This document shows, piece after piece, positions 9,017 through 16,648 of a stretch of DNA of 64,000 nucleotides. This DNA is from Candidatus Binatia bacterium (GTDB lineage: Bacteria; Desulfobacterota; Binatia; Bin18): NCBI GenBank assembly GCA_951812575.1, contig OX638322.1, positions 5,026,501 through 5,090,500 of the forward strand, in the 5' to 3' direction. The notes beneath the pieces are model-generated. The model was not told the origin of the DNA. It did not search any database and saw nothing but the letters and a program-made list of their open reading frames with translations. The position numbers and the translations under genes were made by a program. Position 1 is the first letter of the stretch, and each line of letters begins with the position of its first letter.

Positions 9017-10453
9017 ATGGCACGCCAGACAAAAACGCAGGCAAAGGTCGTCCCGTTACGGCCCCGCAAGCAGCCGTCTTCGGTTGCCCTGCCCCCACGG
9101 CAGGCAAAAGCCTTACGCAAGCAGGACGCGGCCCACTTGGTCCACGGCTTTGTTCCGCTCGGCTTGCAGCAAAACAAAGGGGTGCCCGTTTTTGTTAAGG
9201 GCCAGGGTGTCTATCTATGGGATACGGAAGGCAAGAAATATATCGATGGCCTCGCCTCCCTGTGGAACGTCCATATCGGCCACGGGCGCAAGGAAATCAA
9301 TCGGGCCGTGGCCGCGCAGATGAAGCAACTGGCCTTTGCCCCCACGCTGATCGGCCCGACCTCGGTCCCGACCGTCCAACTGGCGGCCAAGCTGGCCAAG
9401 ATCGCGCCAAAAGGTCTGAGTCGGGTGATCCTGACCTCGGGTGGCTCGGAGTCGAACGAATCGATGATCCGTCTGGTCCGCGCCTACTGGAAAGCCAAAG
9501 GGCAGCCCAAAAAGACGAAGTTCATTACCCTGGAACAGGGCTATCACGGCACCTCGAGCGGTGCCGCCTCGCTGACCGGTATCCCGCTTTTTAACGATCA
9601 AGTCGCCCCCGGCCTGCCGGGCGTCATCCATATGCCTCGGCCATATACCTATCGCGAGAACAACGGCGCGGAGGAGCTCGAAAAAATCATTAAGCGCGAA
9701 GGGGCGAATACCATTGGGGCTTTTGTGGCCGAGCCGATTCAGGGCGTCGGCGGCGTGATTGTGCCGCCCGACGACTGGTGGCCCAAGATTCGGGAGATTT
9801 GCTCGCGCCATAATATCCTCATGGTGTGTGACGAAGTCATTACCGGCTTTGGCCGCACCGGGACGATGTTTGCCTCGACCGGCTTTGGTGTTGTACCGGA
9901 TATTCTGGTTTCGGCAAAAGGCGTCACGAGTGGCTATCTACCGCTGGGCCTGGTCCTGTTCAAAGAGGACATCTTCCAGACCTTCCTGGAGACGGGCGAT
10001 GATTACGCCTTCTGGCACGGCTACACCTATACCGGCCATCCGACCGTCTGCGCCGCGGCCCTGGCCAATCTCGAAATCATCGAAAAGGAAAAACTCGTCC
10101 AGAACGCCCGTACCCAGGGACGCTATTTGCAGAAACAGTTAGCCGCTCTGCACGAGCTGCCCATCGTGGGCGATACGCGCGGCAAGGGCCTGATCGCCGC
10201 GGTTGAGCTGGTCAGAGATAAAGCCACCAAGGAAATGTTCCCGGCCGAGTTGCGCATTGCGCAACAGGTCTGGGAAAAAGCCCTGGATAACGGCTTGATT
10301 ACGCGCGTGGCGGGCGCGAACAGTATTGCACTGTGCCCGCCCTTAATCATCACCAAAAAGCAGATTGACGAAATGGTAAGTACGCTGGGCAGGGCGATTC
10401 AAGAGGTGGCGGAGGGGCTTGACGGCGAGTGGCGGCAAGCCAGCGGTAAATAA
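9017..10453 (+). CDS. Class III (omega) aminotransferase
   Basis: 478 residues, a PLP-dependent fold type I aminotransferase. Visible blocks: LWDTEGKKYIDGLASLWNVHIGH, TSGGSESNESMIRLVRAYW (phosphate-binding), EQGYHGTSSGAASLTG, FVAEPIQGVGGVIVPP, MVCDEVITGFGRTG (Asp contacting the PLP ring nitrogen) and VSAKGVTSGYLPLG (Schiff-base Lys). The family transfers amino groups between amines such as putrescine, beta-alanine or taurine and pyruvate or 2-oxoglutarate. A basic 25-residue leader (MARQTKTQAK...RPRKQPS) precedes the fold and is unusual. AAAGGAG is well placed before the ATG at 9017. A strong hairpin follows the stop. Confidence 0.88.
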   Translation: MARQTKTQAKVVPLRPRKQPSSVALPPRQAKALRKQDAAHLVHGFVPLGLQQNKGVPVFVKGQGVYLWDTEGKKYIDGLASLWNVHIGHGRKEINRAVAAQMKQLAFAPTLIGPTSVPTVQLAAKLAKIAPKGLSRVILTSGGSESNESMIRLVRAYWKAKGQPKKTKFITLEQGYHGTSSGAASLTGIPLFNDQVAPGLPGVIHMPRPYTYRENNGAEELEKIIKREGANTIGAFVAEPIQGVGGVIVPPDDWWPKIREICSRHNILMVCDEVITGFGRTGTMFASTGFGVVPDILVSAKGVTSGYLPLGLVLFKEDIFQTFLETGDDYAFWHGYTYTGHPTVCAAALANLEIIEKEKLVQNARTQGRYLQKQLAALHELPIVGDTRGKGLIAAVELVRDKATKEMFPAELRIAQQVWEKALDNGLITRVAGANSIALCPPLIITKKQIDEMVSTLGRAIQEVAEGLDGEWRQASGK

Positions 10454-10477
10454 CAGACAAGCCACGTCAAAAAGATG

Positions 10478-10508
10478 GGCAGGGGCAGCCCTCAGTGCTG
10501 CCCCTGCC
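10478..10508 (+). terminator. 12-bp GC-rich hairpin after the aminotransferase gene
   Basis: GGCAGGGGCAGC pairs perfectly with GCTGCCCCTGCC around a 7-nt loop, 25 bp after the aminotransferase stop. No T-run follows, so factor-assisted ending or RNA stabilisation is also possible. It supports placing the next gene's start after the hairpin. Confidence 0.55.
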
Positions 10509-10543
10509 TCCTCTCCTTGTCCTCCGTAGCCCGGAGACCGTTC

Positions 10544-11779
10544 GTGCAGCGTATCCGTCTTGTGTTTCTCATCGCATGCCTGCTCACGAGCCTGCCAGCC
10601 CAACCCTGGGCGGAAACCACACCCGCCCGGCCCGGCGCGATTGTCCTTGAGGGACACAGCCTGCCCTTCCTCCATCGACAATCTCTCTCGCACATTCAGG
10701 TGTTCGCCTTCCACTCCGCAGCACTGACGCCCATCCCCTTCCAGATTGACGAACGCGACCGACGTGGCCGGTGGGTCATCAAAGCCGGCCCACGTCCCAG
10801 TCGAGACGACCAACCCGGACGATTTGACCCCAACGATGCGATTGTTTTTCTGAGACGGGATATGGGCAAGCGCGCCACCGCGGCAGCGTTTCCGGCAGGC
10901 GGGTGGCACGAGGTTCGCCTCGGCTCCCACGAGCCCCCTCTCGGCTTTGTCTATATTCGGGTGGGGGTGAAGTCGGCTCAGCCCACCCGGCCCGGCCTGG
11001 TTCGCTACGACCCTCAACAGGATCATGTCTATGCCGAAGGCTATAGCGTGGCTTTTGATACGCCGCTGCCCAGCCACCTCGCTTTTGTAGACTCACCGGG
11101 CGATCTGGGCCAGAACCTCATCTCGCATATTGGCGTTGATGCCGAGGTCGATTTTCTGGGCGGACTGCTGGATATCCGGCGGACCGACAAAGACCTGCAC
11201 GCCCGGCTGTACGGCCATACCCAGGGCCCGGTTCGGGTGATTCGTCGCGCGCGTTATTGGTTTCTCCTGCCCTTTGGCCTCCGCGCCAGGGGACGGGTTG
11301 ACCTCATCTTTTATCCGGACTTTGTCGAAGGCACGGCCCTGGTCAAGCTCAAGATTCCGCCGCGTTTTATTTTGGCCGATGGCGAGGTCAGCACCTATTT
11401 CAATTTCCTCAATTTCGGTCAGGCTCGGTTATTACAGGCAGACAGGCCGCCCGTGGGAGAAGAACAGTCTCCGCGCTGGGCGGCCTTACAGCTCCCCACG
11501 GGCCAGACGCTCTTGCTGGTCATGCGGCTCGAAGGCGGACTCCAACAGCTTGAACAACGGACGTATTTTTCCAACACAGGACCACCGCACAGCGGGCAGC
11601 CGTCTTTTGGGTTTCATTTTTCCAATATCGCGCGGCTGGCCGCGGGCAGCTATAGACTCTCAGCCTTTGGCATACTGCTGGAGACGACCGACCCGGAGGT
11701 TATCCGGTCCACCGCCGCCTTTTTCCTGTCGCCTCCGTCCGCAAGCGTGACACCCATAGGCGGAGCCGGGCAAGAGTAG
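10544..11779 (+). CDS. Secreted protein of unknown function
   Basis: 411 residues from a GTG at 10544 with GGAG 7 nt upstream. The frame is open from 10475, but that earlier start would span the hairpin and bury the signal peptide. The signal peptide is RLVFLIACLLTSLPAQPWA. The mature part is beta-rich; it contains PIPFQIDERDRRGRW followed by DPNDAIVFLRRDMG, a pattern I associate with uncharacterised proteins of deltaproteobacterial-type genomes, and FYPDFVEGTALVKLKIPPRF later. No catalytic motif was recognised. It is likely periplasmic or surface-attached. It stands alone between the aminotransferase and the convergent phosphotransferase gene. Confidence 0.65.
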   Translation: MQRIRLVFLIACLLTSLPAQPWAETTPARPGAIVLEGHSLPFLHRQSLSHIQVFAFHSAALTPIPFQIDERDRRGRWVIKAGPRPSRDDQPGRFDPNDAIVFLRRDMGKRATAAAFPAGGWHEVRLGSHEPPLGFVYIRVGVKSAQPTRPGLVRYDPQQDHVYAEGYSVAFDTPLPSHLAFVDSPGDLGQNLISHIGVDAEVDFLGGLLDIRRTDKDLHARLYGHTQGPVRVIRRARYWFLLPFGLRARGRVDLIFYPDFVEGTALVKLKIPPRFILADGEVSTYFNFLNFGQARLLQADRPPVGEEQSPRWAALQLPTGQTLLLVMRLEGGLQQLEQRTYFSNTGPPHSGQPSFGFHFSNIARLAAGSYRLSAFGILLETTDPEVIRSTAAFFLSPPSASVTPIGGAGQE

Positions 11780-11812
11780 GCCTCGTCTGGCGAGAAGCAC
11801 ACCGAAGGGGGC

Positions 11813-12904
11813 TTAGACCCCCTGCTCAACCAGGCTCCAGCCGGCCGCACAGAGCTGCTTGCACTTTTCCCCGCGGGTGATGGCTTCGGGCGAACTGGCG
11901 TTGCCTTCGAGGCCGCGCTTATAGACACCCTGCACGATGGCGGCCAGCCGGAAGAGCGAGAACACCAGATAGAATTTCCACTCCGGGATGTCTTGCTGAC
12001 CCGTCTTCTGACAGTACCAGGCGACATATTCCTCCTCGGACGGGATGCCGTAGCTCGTGTAGTCGATGCTGGTCAGGTCGCCGCGCATATCGTCCGGGAC
12101 GTAGTACGGCAGGCAGTTATAGGCCAAGTCGGATAAGGGCGCGCCCAGCGTACTCAGCTCCCAGTCCACCACGGCCAGCACGCGAGGCTCGGTATGATGA
12201 AAGATCATGTTTTCCAGACGGAAATCTCCGTGGGCGATAGTTGTTTCGTGGTGCGCGGGCAGATGTTCGGGCAGCCATTGCATGAGGTTTTCCATGGCCG
12301 GCAGGTCGTCGGTTTTGCTGGCCTCATACTGTTTGGACCAGCGCCGCACCTGGCGTTCCATATACCCGCCGACCTTGCCGTAGCCCTCCAGCCCGACGAC
12401 CCGAAAATCGACCTGATGGAGTTTGGCCATGACATCGACCATGGCCTGATAAATCTCGCGGCGTTCCGCCGGTGCCAGCTCGGGCAACTCGTAGCCACGA
12501 AAAACCCGCCCATCCACAAAATCCATGATATAGAAGTCCACCCCGATGACGCTGGGGTCCTGGCACAGGACATAGGGTTTCGCGACCGGCACATCGGTTT
12601 CCCACAGGGCGGAAATAACCCGGAACTCACGGTCAACCGCGTGGGCGGAGGGCAGGAGTTTGCCCGGTGGTTTTTTGCGCAGCACATAGCGCCGGCCCGC
12701 GCCGTCGGTCAACACAAAGGTCGGGTTGGACATACCGCCCCGAACCTGACCGACGTGTAACGGCGGGGTAAAGCCGTCAACGTGTTGCTGCATATAGCCT
12801 GCAAGGGCGGCCTCATCAAAACGATGCTGGTCCAGCACCGGCGCGGTTTCGGTGGTGAGCGACGTGCGCGGCGTCAGCATCATTTCAGCTTCGGATGTTG
12901 TCAT
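11813..12904 (-). CDS. Phosphotransferase family protein (APH/choline kinase fold, ACAD10-like)
   Basis: 363 residues of the aminoglycoside phosphotransferase-like kinase fold. Seen: RRYVLRKKPPGKLLPSAHAVDREF (ATP-site Lys region), the catalytic loop TIAHGDFRLENMIFH (HxDxxxxN) and VLAVVDWELSTLGAPLSDLAY (the D-W-E metal motif). This subgroup is common beside acyl-CoA dehydrogenases and is related to ACAD10/11, which phosphorylate 4-hydroxyacyl-CoAs; that role is plausible but unproven here. The ATG at 12904 has GGGAGG upstream; an ATG 16 codons earlier is less likely. It is the last gene of a leftward run starting with the CcdA-TlpA fusion. Confidence 0.85.
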   Translation of the reverse strand: MTTSEAEMMLTPRTSLTTETAPVLDQHRFDEAALAGYMQQHVDGFTPPLHVGQVRGGMSNPTFVLTDGAGRRYVLRKKPPGKLLPSAHAVDREFRVISALWETDVPVAKPYVLCQDPSVIGVDFYIMDFVDGRVFRGYELPELAPAERREIYQAMVDVMAKLHQVDFRVVGLEGYGKVGGYMERQVRRWSKQYEASKTDDLPAMENLMQWLPEHLPAHHETTIAHGDFRLENMIFHHTEPRVLAVVDWELSTLGAPLSDLAYNCLPYYVPDDMRGDLTSIDYTSYGIPSEEEYVAWYCQKTGQQDIPEWKFYLVFSLFRLAAIVQGVYKRGLEGNASSPEAITRGEKCKQLCAAGWSLVEQGV

Positions 12905-12993
12905 GGCTTCCCTCCCCGGAAACTTCGAGCGTGCGTTTTCGCCCTGTTTCAAACACTCCCGCAGGCAGAACGCAAGGCCGGAGCGGACCGAGC

Positions 12994-13554
12994 TTAGAGA
13001 ATCCGGGTCTCTCGCTGGCGGCCCAGTTCGACTAAATGGAGTTGGCTATCACGTACTTCCAGACGGGTACACGAGCAGTTATCCGGCTCAAAGCAGATCA
13101 TCCGGTCATCTTGCGTGGCCGCACCGACCGCCGCGTTAATGGCAATAAAATGGGAGGTGACGACGGTTGTGGCCTTGAGAGCGACCAGGGCGGCCACGAC
13201 CTGATGCCGCCATTCCTGATACTGGGGCGCAAGCGCACTCCAACGGCCCCGCATGGCCTGTCTGAGCCAGTCGGCGCGGGCTTGCAGGTCCTTCGTCGGA
13301 GAAGGGATCTCGGCCACCGCCGGTTCGATTCGGGCCTGGATTTTCCAGCGTTTCTCAAACGCCGCGGCGGTCTGGCGTGTGCGCTGGAGCGGGCTGGTGA
13401 CCACGGGTAGCGGTCCCAGCGATGCCAGTTCGTCTGCTATGGCTTCCGCTTGGGCCAGACCCGTGGCATCGAGCCCCGGATCATAGGCTTGATCAAAGCC
13501 GGCGCTGGCCTGCCCGTGGCGGATGAGATACAGCGTCGCAGGGTTCGTAGGCAT
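12994..13554 (-). CDS. Histidine phosphatase family protein
   Basis: 186 residues of the phosphoglycerate-mutase-like superfamily. The phosphorylated His is in LIRHGQASAG near residue 13, followed by LDATGLAQAEAIADEL, SPLQRTRQTAAAF (the second Arg) and TVVTSHFIAINAAVG (second His). Members remove phosphate from small metabolites or proteins. AAGGAT lies before the ATG. It follows a secreted-protein gene and precedes the phosphotransferase on the same strand, but the gaps give no strong functional link. The substrate is unknown. Confidence 0.86.
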   Translation of the reverse strand: MPTNPATLYLIRHGQASAGFDQAYDPGLDATGLAQAEAIADELASLGPLPVVTSPLQRTRQTAAAFEKRWKIQARIEPAVAEIPSPTKDLQARADWLRQAMRGRWSALAPQYQEWRHQVVAALVALKATTVVTSHFIAINAAVGAATQDDRMICFEPDNCSCTRLEVRDSQLHLVELGRQRETRIL

Positions 13555-13587
13555 GCTTATCCTTGGTAGTAGGCGCTTGCGTATCCG

Positions 13588-14313
13588 TCAGCTGACATCC
13601 GGAGGCATCTCCGGCGGGAGGCTGCGAATAGCGTTTGCGGTCAGAGAATTCAGAAGTTCTTGTAAGAAATCGTCCTGTTCAAATCGTGTGACGAGAGCCT
13701 GCCAAAAAGAAGAGTCGGTGTAGCCCCGAATGCACGGGACAACAAACTGTTCGCGGTAGGCATTCAAGGCGTCTGCGTACAGGCTGAGTCCGGTTCGATA
13801 CTGTTCCAGCCCGCCCCGATAGCGGGACAGCGCCGCGGCATAGACCTCACGGGCCTGACAGTATGCCCCCTCCGTGAGCAGTCTTTTCCGGCGCGCTTCT
13901 TCGGCTTCAAGAAACTGCCCATGGGCCAATCGTATATCCCGCTCCCACTGCCGGCGCGTCGCTGCGTGTTGTTCTTTCAGTTGTACAAGCAGGGTCCGCT
14001 TGGGCCGCACAATGGTTCGACGGATTTTTCCAATCTGTCGCGCTAATGCCTGGTCGTAGTCCTCGGGAGGATGGAGGCGTAAGTTCTGGTAGATGGCCTC
14101 CTGTCCCTGGGTTTTCGATTCGGCCTCACGGACCGTTCCTTGATCAGTCCGCAGCTCAAGCACGAGAAGACCGACGCTCCGCTCGACCGCTGCAAGGCGC
14201 TCGCTACAGGCCGCGAAAGTGACGCCAGCACTCGATAAGCAGACAAGCAACGCACAGCAGACCGCGCCCCAGTTGCCAAGAACTGGAGCACAGGAGAAAC
14301 GAACACTGCGCAT
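13588..14313 (-). CDS. Secreted helical protein of unknown function
   Basis: About 241 residues. From the ATG at 14313 there is a signal-peptide-like segment (WGAVCCALLVCLSSAGVTFAA) and then a long charged helical region rich in Arg, Glu, Gln and Ala (for example VQLKEQHAATRRQWERDIRL), likely coiled coil. No family was recognised. The start lies 1 bp beyond the OsmC gene's stop codon on the same strand, suggesting coupled translation; an in-frame start 13 codons upstream is possible. It may be an envelope protein, judging only from the leader and composition. Confidence 0.55.
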   Translation of the reverse strand: MRSVRFSCAPVLGNWGAVCCALLVCLSSAGVTFAACSERLAAVERSVGLLVLELRTDQGTVREAESKTQGQEAIYQNLRLHPPEDYDQALARQIGKIRRTIVRPKRTLLVQLKEQHAATRRQWERDIRLAHGQFLEAEEARRKRLLTEGAYCQAREVYAAALSRYRGGLEQYRTGLSLYADALNAYREQFVVPCIRGYTDSSFWQALVTRFEQDDFLQELLNSLTANAIRSLPPEMPPDVS

Positions 14314-14314
14314 A

Positions 14315-14749
14315 CTAGGCGGGCAGGACGGTAACATGGAGGGAATAGGCAATACTGTCTTTCAGAAGTCCGCGCACATAGCAGCCCTTTTCTGCTCGTG
14401 CGACCACAGTCCGCACCATCTCTTCAGACGCAGCACTATGCACGGTCAGGTCAACGTCTATGGTTTTCACAAAGCCTTTTGTGTTCGACCTAGCGGAAAC
14501 CGACGCCCCGGCAAGTGGAATTTTTCGCGCCCGCGCCGTGATTTCCAGGGACATCAGCAGACAGCCACACAAGCTGCCCAAGAAGGCCGTGATCGGGTCG
14601 GGGGCCGCTCCACTGCCACCTAATGCTGTGGGCTCATCAAGCGTCCAGGCGTGCTGACCGGCCCGGAGTTCAACCCGACCCGAATCGCCCGCCAGAGAGC
14701 CAACAGCATGACGAAACCCACCCTGAGCCGGTGCTGTGCTGCGGTCCAT
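14315..14749 (-). CDS. OsmC family peroxiredoxin-like protein
   Basis: 144 residues of the OsmC/Ohr fold. The two redox cysteines are seen in LGSLCGCLLMSLEI and EKGCYVRGLL, the usual spacing for a thiol-dependent hydroperoxide reductase, with an extra Cys two residues after the first. PDPITAFLGSL before the first Cys matches YhfA-like OsmC proteins. It would reduce organic hydroperoxides in the cytoplasm. No strong ribosome site is visible before the ATG, so a slightly different start is possible. It lies 30 bp after the VOC gene on the same strand. Confidence 0.82.
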   Translation of the reverse strand: MDRSTAPAQGGFRHAVGSLAGDSGRVELRAGQHAWTLDEPTALGGSGAAPDPITAFLGSLCGCLLMSLEITARARKIPLAGASVSARSNTKGFVKTIDVDLTVHSAASEEMVRTVVARAEKGCYVRGLLKDSIAYSLHVTVLPA

Positions 14750-14779
14750 CGCGCTTTTGATTCCGTGCAGCCGTTCCGA

Positions 14780-15223
14780 TTAAAACTCGATCAGTTCCAA
14801 CACGGTTCCGTCAGGATCGTGGAAGCACACAAAACGGGTCATCCCGCCACCAAGGATGGTCTCCTGCGGGGGTGAGAGGAATGTGACTCCCTTGGCTTTG
14901 AGGTCTTCGTACTCCTGCATCAGGTTTTTCGTTTTCAGGGCAATACGAGCAATGCCGGCGTGGGCGAGATGCGGATAGGGCGTTCCGTCCGTCTTGGGCT
15001 GCTTCCATTCGATCAGGTCGATGCGCGTCGCATGGGGGTTGTCGCCCAGCATCAAGAGCGCGGCCCGGGCCTGGCCGTTTGGAATCTGTAGGCCGGCGTC
15101 CAGTTGCGGGCTGCTGCCGGTACCGAGATCGTTGACGACCCGAAAGCCCAGCATTTGATAGAACGCGAGCGAGCGTTCAAAGTCGGAGACATTGATGTTG
15201 ACATGGAAAATACTTTGAATCAT
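14780..15223 (-). CDS. VOC family (glyoxalase/dioxygenase fold) protein
   Basis: 147 residues with paired beta-alpha-beta-beta-beta modules of the vicinal oxygen chelate superfamily: IFHVNINVSDFERSLAFYQMLGFRVV at the N-terminus and GMTRFVCFHDPDGTVLELIEF at the C-terminus, where His and Glu are metal ligands. Its reaction (lyase, isomerase or dioxygenase) cannot be told from sequence. The ATG overlaps the stop of the CcdA-TlpA gene by 4 bp (ATGA) and has a GGAGAGG upstream, so translation is coupled. Confidence 0.85.
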   Translation of the reverse strand: MIQSIFHVNINVSDFERSLAFYQMLGFRVVNDLGTGSSPQLDAGLQIPNGQARAALLMLGDNPHATRIDLIEWKQPKTDGTPYPHLAHAGIARIALKTKNLMQEYEDLKAKGVTFLSPPQETILGGGMTRFVCFHDPDGTVLELIEF

Positions 15224-16482
15224 GGCTTCCTCTCCTCCATACCCGGGGCGTCGAGCGGATAGTCAATCGCTTCAACCTGGGGCGCCTGCTGTCGCGCCGG
15301 CTTGGTCTGGAAGGTTTTTTCGAGTTCGCGGTCCAGAACGTCTTCGGCAACATAGCCGGTAAACGCGCGCTGCACCGTGCCGTCAGGAGCAAAGAGAAAA
15401 CTGCTGGGCAGGGCAAACACCTGATAGCGCAGACCGATCTCGTCCGATAGATCGCGGCCAATGGCGTACGGGATATTGTATTTCCGGACAAAGTCCCGCA
15501 CCCCGTCTTCTTCACTCTGCAGGGCCACCCCAATCACGGCAAATCCCTGGCGTTTATACTTGTGGTACATGCGGACCAAGGCCGGCGTTTCGATGACGCA
15601 CGGGCCGCACCAGGTCGCCCAGAAATTGACCAGGACCACTTTCCCCTCATAGTCGGACAAACTCACCCGGTCGCCATCAATGGTCGTCAGGGTAAAATTA
15701 TAGTCGCCGTATTTGCTCGGCACCGGCGTGGAAGCACCCGCTTCTTGGACCTCGCTGACGAGGAGCTCTTCCGGGTTCAAGAAAGTCAGCCGCGACGAGA
15801 CCCAGGCGAGCTTATCGGTAAAGATGAGCAAACCGACCAGGACGAGCAGCATGCCGGCCGTCACTTCCATTTGCCGCAGATAGCCCTTCATCCCCTGGAA
15901 GAGCGACAGAAAGCCGTTCAGGAAGGCGGCCGAGAGCATAAACGGGATGCCGAGGCCGAGCGAATACACCGCCAGCAGGAGAACCCCCTGGCTGAGCGTC
16001 TCGGTCGTTGCGGCGATAGCCAGTATACCGGCCAGAATCGGGCCAACGCACGGCGTCCAGCCAAAGGCAAAAAACAGTCCCGCCACAAAAGCCCGGATCA
16101 TACCGGGCTCCGCGGGCTCTTTGGAAAAGCGGCGCTCCCGGAGTAAGGCCGGGATGGGCAAGACCCCGGCCAGATGCAGCCCCAGGACCATAATGCCCAG
16201 CCCGGCGATGCCTTTGAGGATACCCAGATTTGATCTGAGCAGCCCACTCACCGCAGAGGCCGAGGCGCCGAGGGCAATAAACACCAGAGAGAAGCCCAAC
16301 ACAAAGGGGATGCTCTTAATCAGCGCGCTGGTCATCAGCTGGGCCGAGCGTTGGCGGGCGGTGAGTTGCTCGAAACTCATGCCGGTAATGAAGGTCAAAT
16401 AGCCGGGCACGATGGGCAGAACACACGGCGAGGCAAAAGACAGAAAACCTGCCAGCAGGGCAATACCAAGTCCGATATCCAT
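15220..16482 (-). CDS. CcdA-TlpA fusion: membrane thiol transporter with thioredoxin domain
   Basis: 420 residues. Residues 1-225 are a CcdA/DsbD-type membrane domain of about six helices with the paired redox Cys 20 (SFASPCVLPIVPGYL) and Cys 145 (GWTPCVGPILAG). After a linker, residues 255-400 form a TlpA/ResA thioredoxin domain with C292-G-P-C295 in NFWATWCGPCVIETP. The membrane part would carry electrons from cytoplasmic thioredoxin to the extracytoplasmic CxxC, for cytochrome c maturation or oxidative repair. The fusion is known in other bacteria. I start at the ATG at 16482; a GTG six codons earlier is an alternative and neither has a clear ribosome site. Confidence 0.88.
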   Translation of the reverse strand: MDIGLGIALLAGFLSFASPCVLPIVPGYLTFITGMSFEQLTARQRSAQLMTSALIKSIPFVLGFSLVFIALGASASAVSGLLRSNLGILKGIAGLGIMVLGLHLAGVLPIPALLRERRFSKEPAEPGMIRAFVAGLFFAFGWTPCVGPILAGILAIAATTETLSQGVLLLAVYSLGLGIPFMLSAAFLNGFLSLFQGMKGYLRQMEVTAGMLLVLVGLLIFTDKLAWVSSRLTFLNPEELLVSEVQEAGASTPVPSKYGDYNFTLTTIDGDRVSLSDYEGKVVLVNFWATWCGPCVIETPALVRMYHKYKRQGFAVIGVALQSEEDGVRDFVRKYNIPYAIGRDLSDEIGLRYQVFALPSSFLFAPDGTVQRAFTGYVAEDVLDRELEKTFQTKPARQQAPQVEAIDYPLDAPGMEERKP

Positions 16483-16648
16483 CGTTCGTGAGCATACCAC
16501 AGAACGAACGAGGGAGCGATATGGCGGGAGAGATACACGCGTGGACGAGGTCGACGGTGTTATTGACGGTTTCCAGATCGTAGACGGCGGGTCGGCGAGG
16601 CACGACCACGCAGCCCTGGGGCCCGGCGTCCACCCCTCCGACGTTGGC

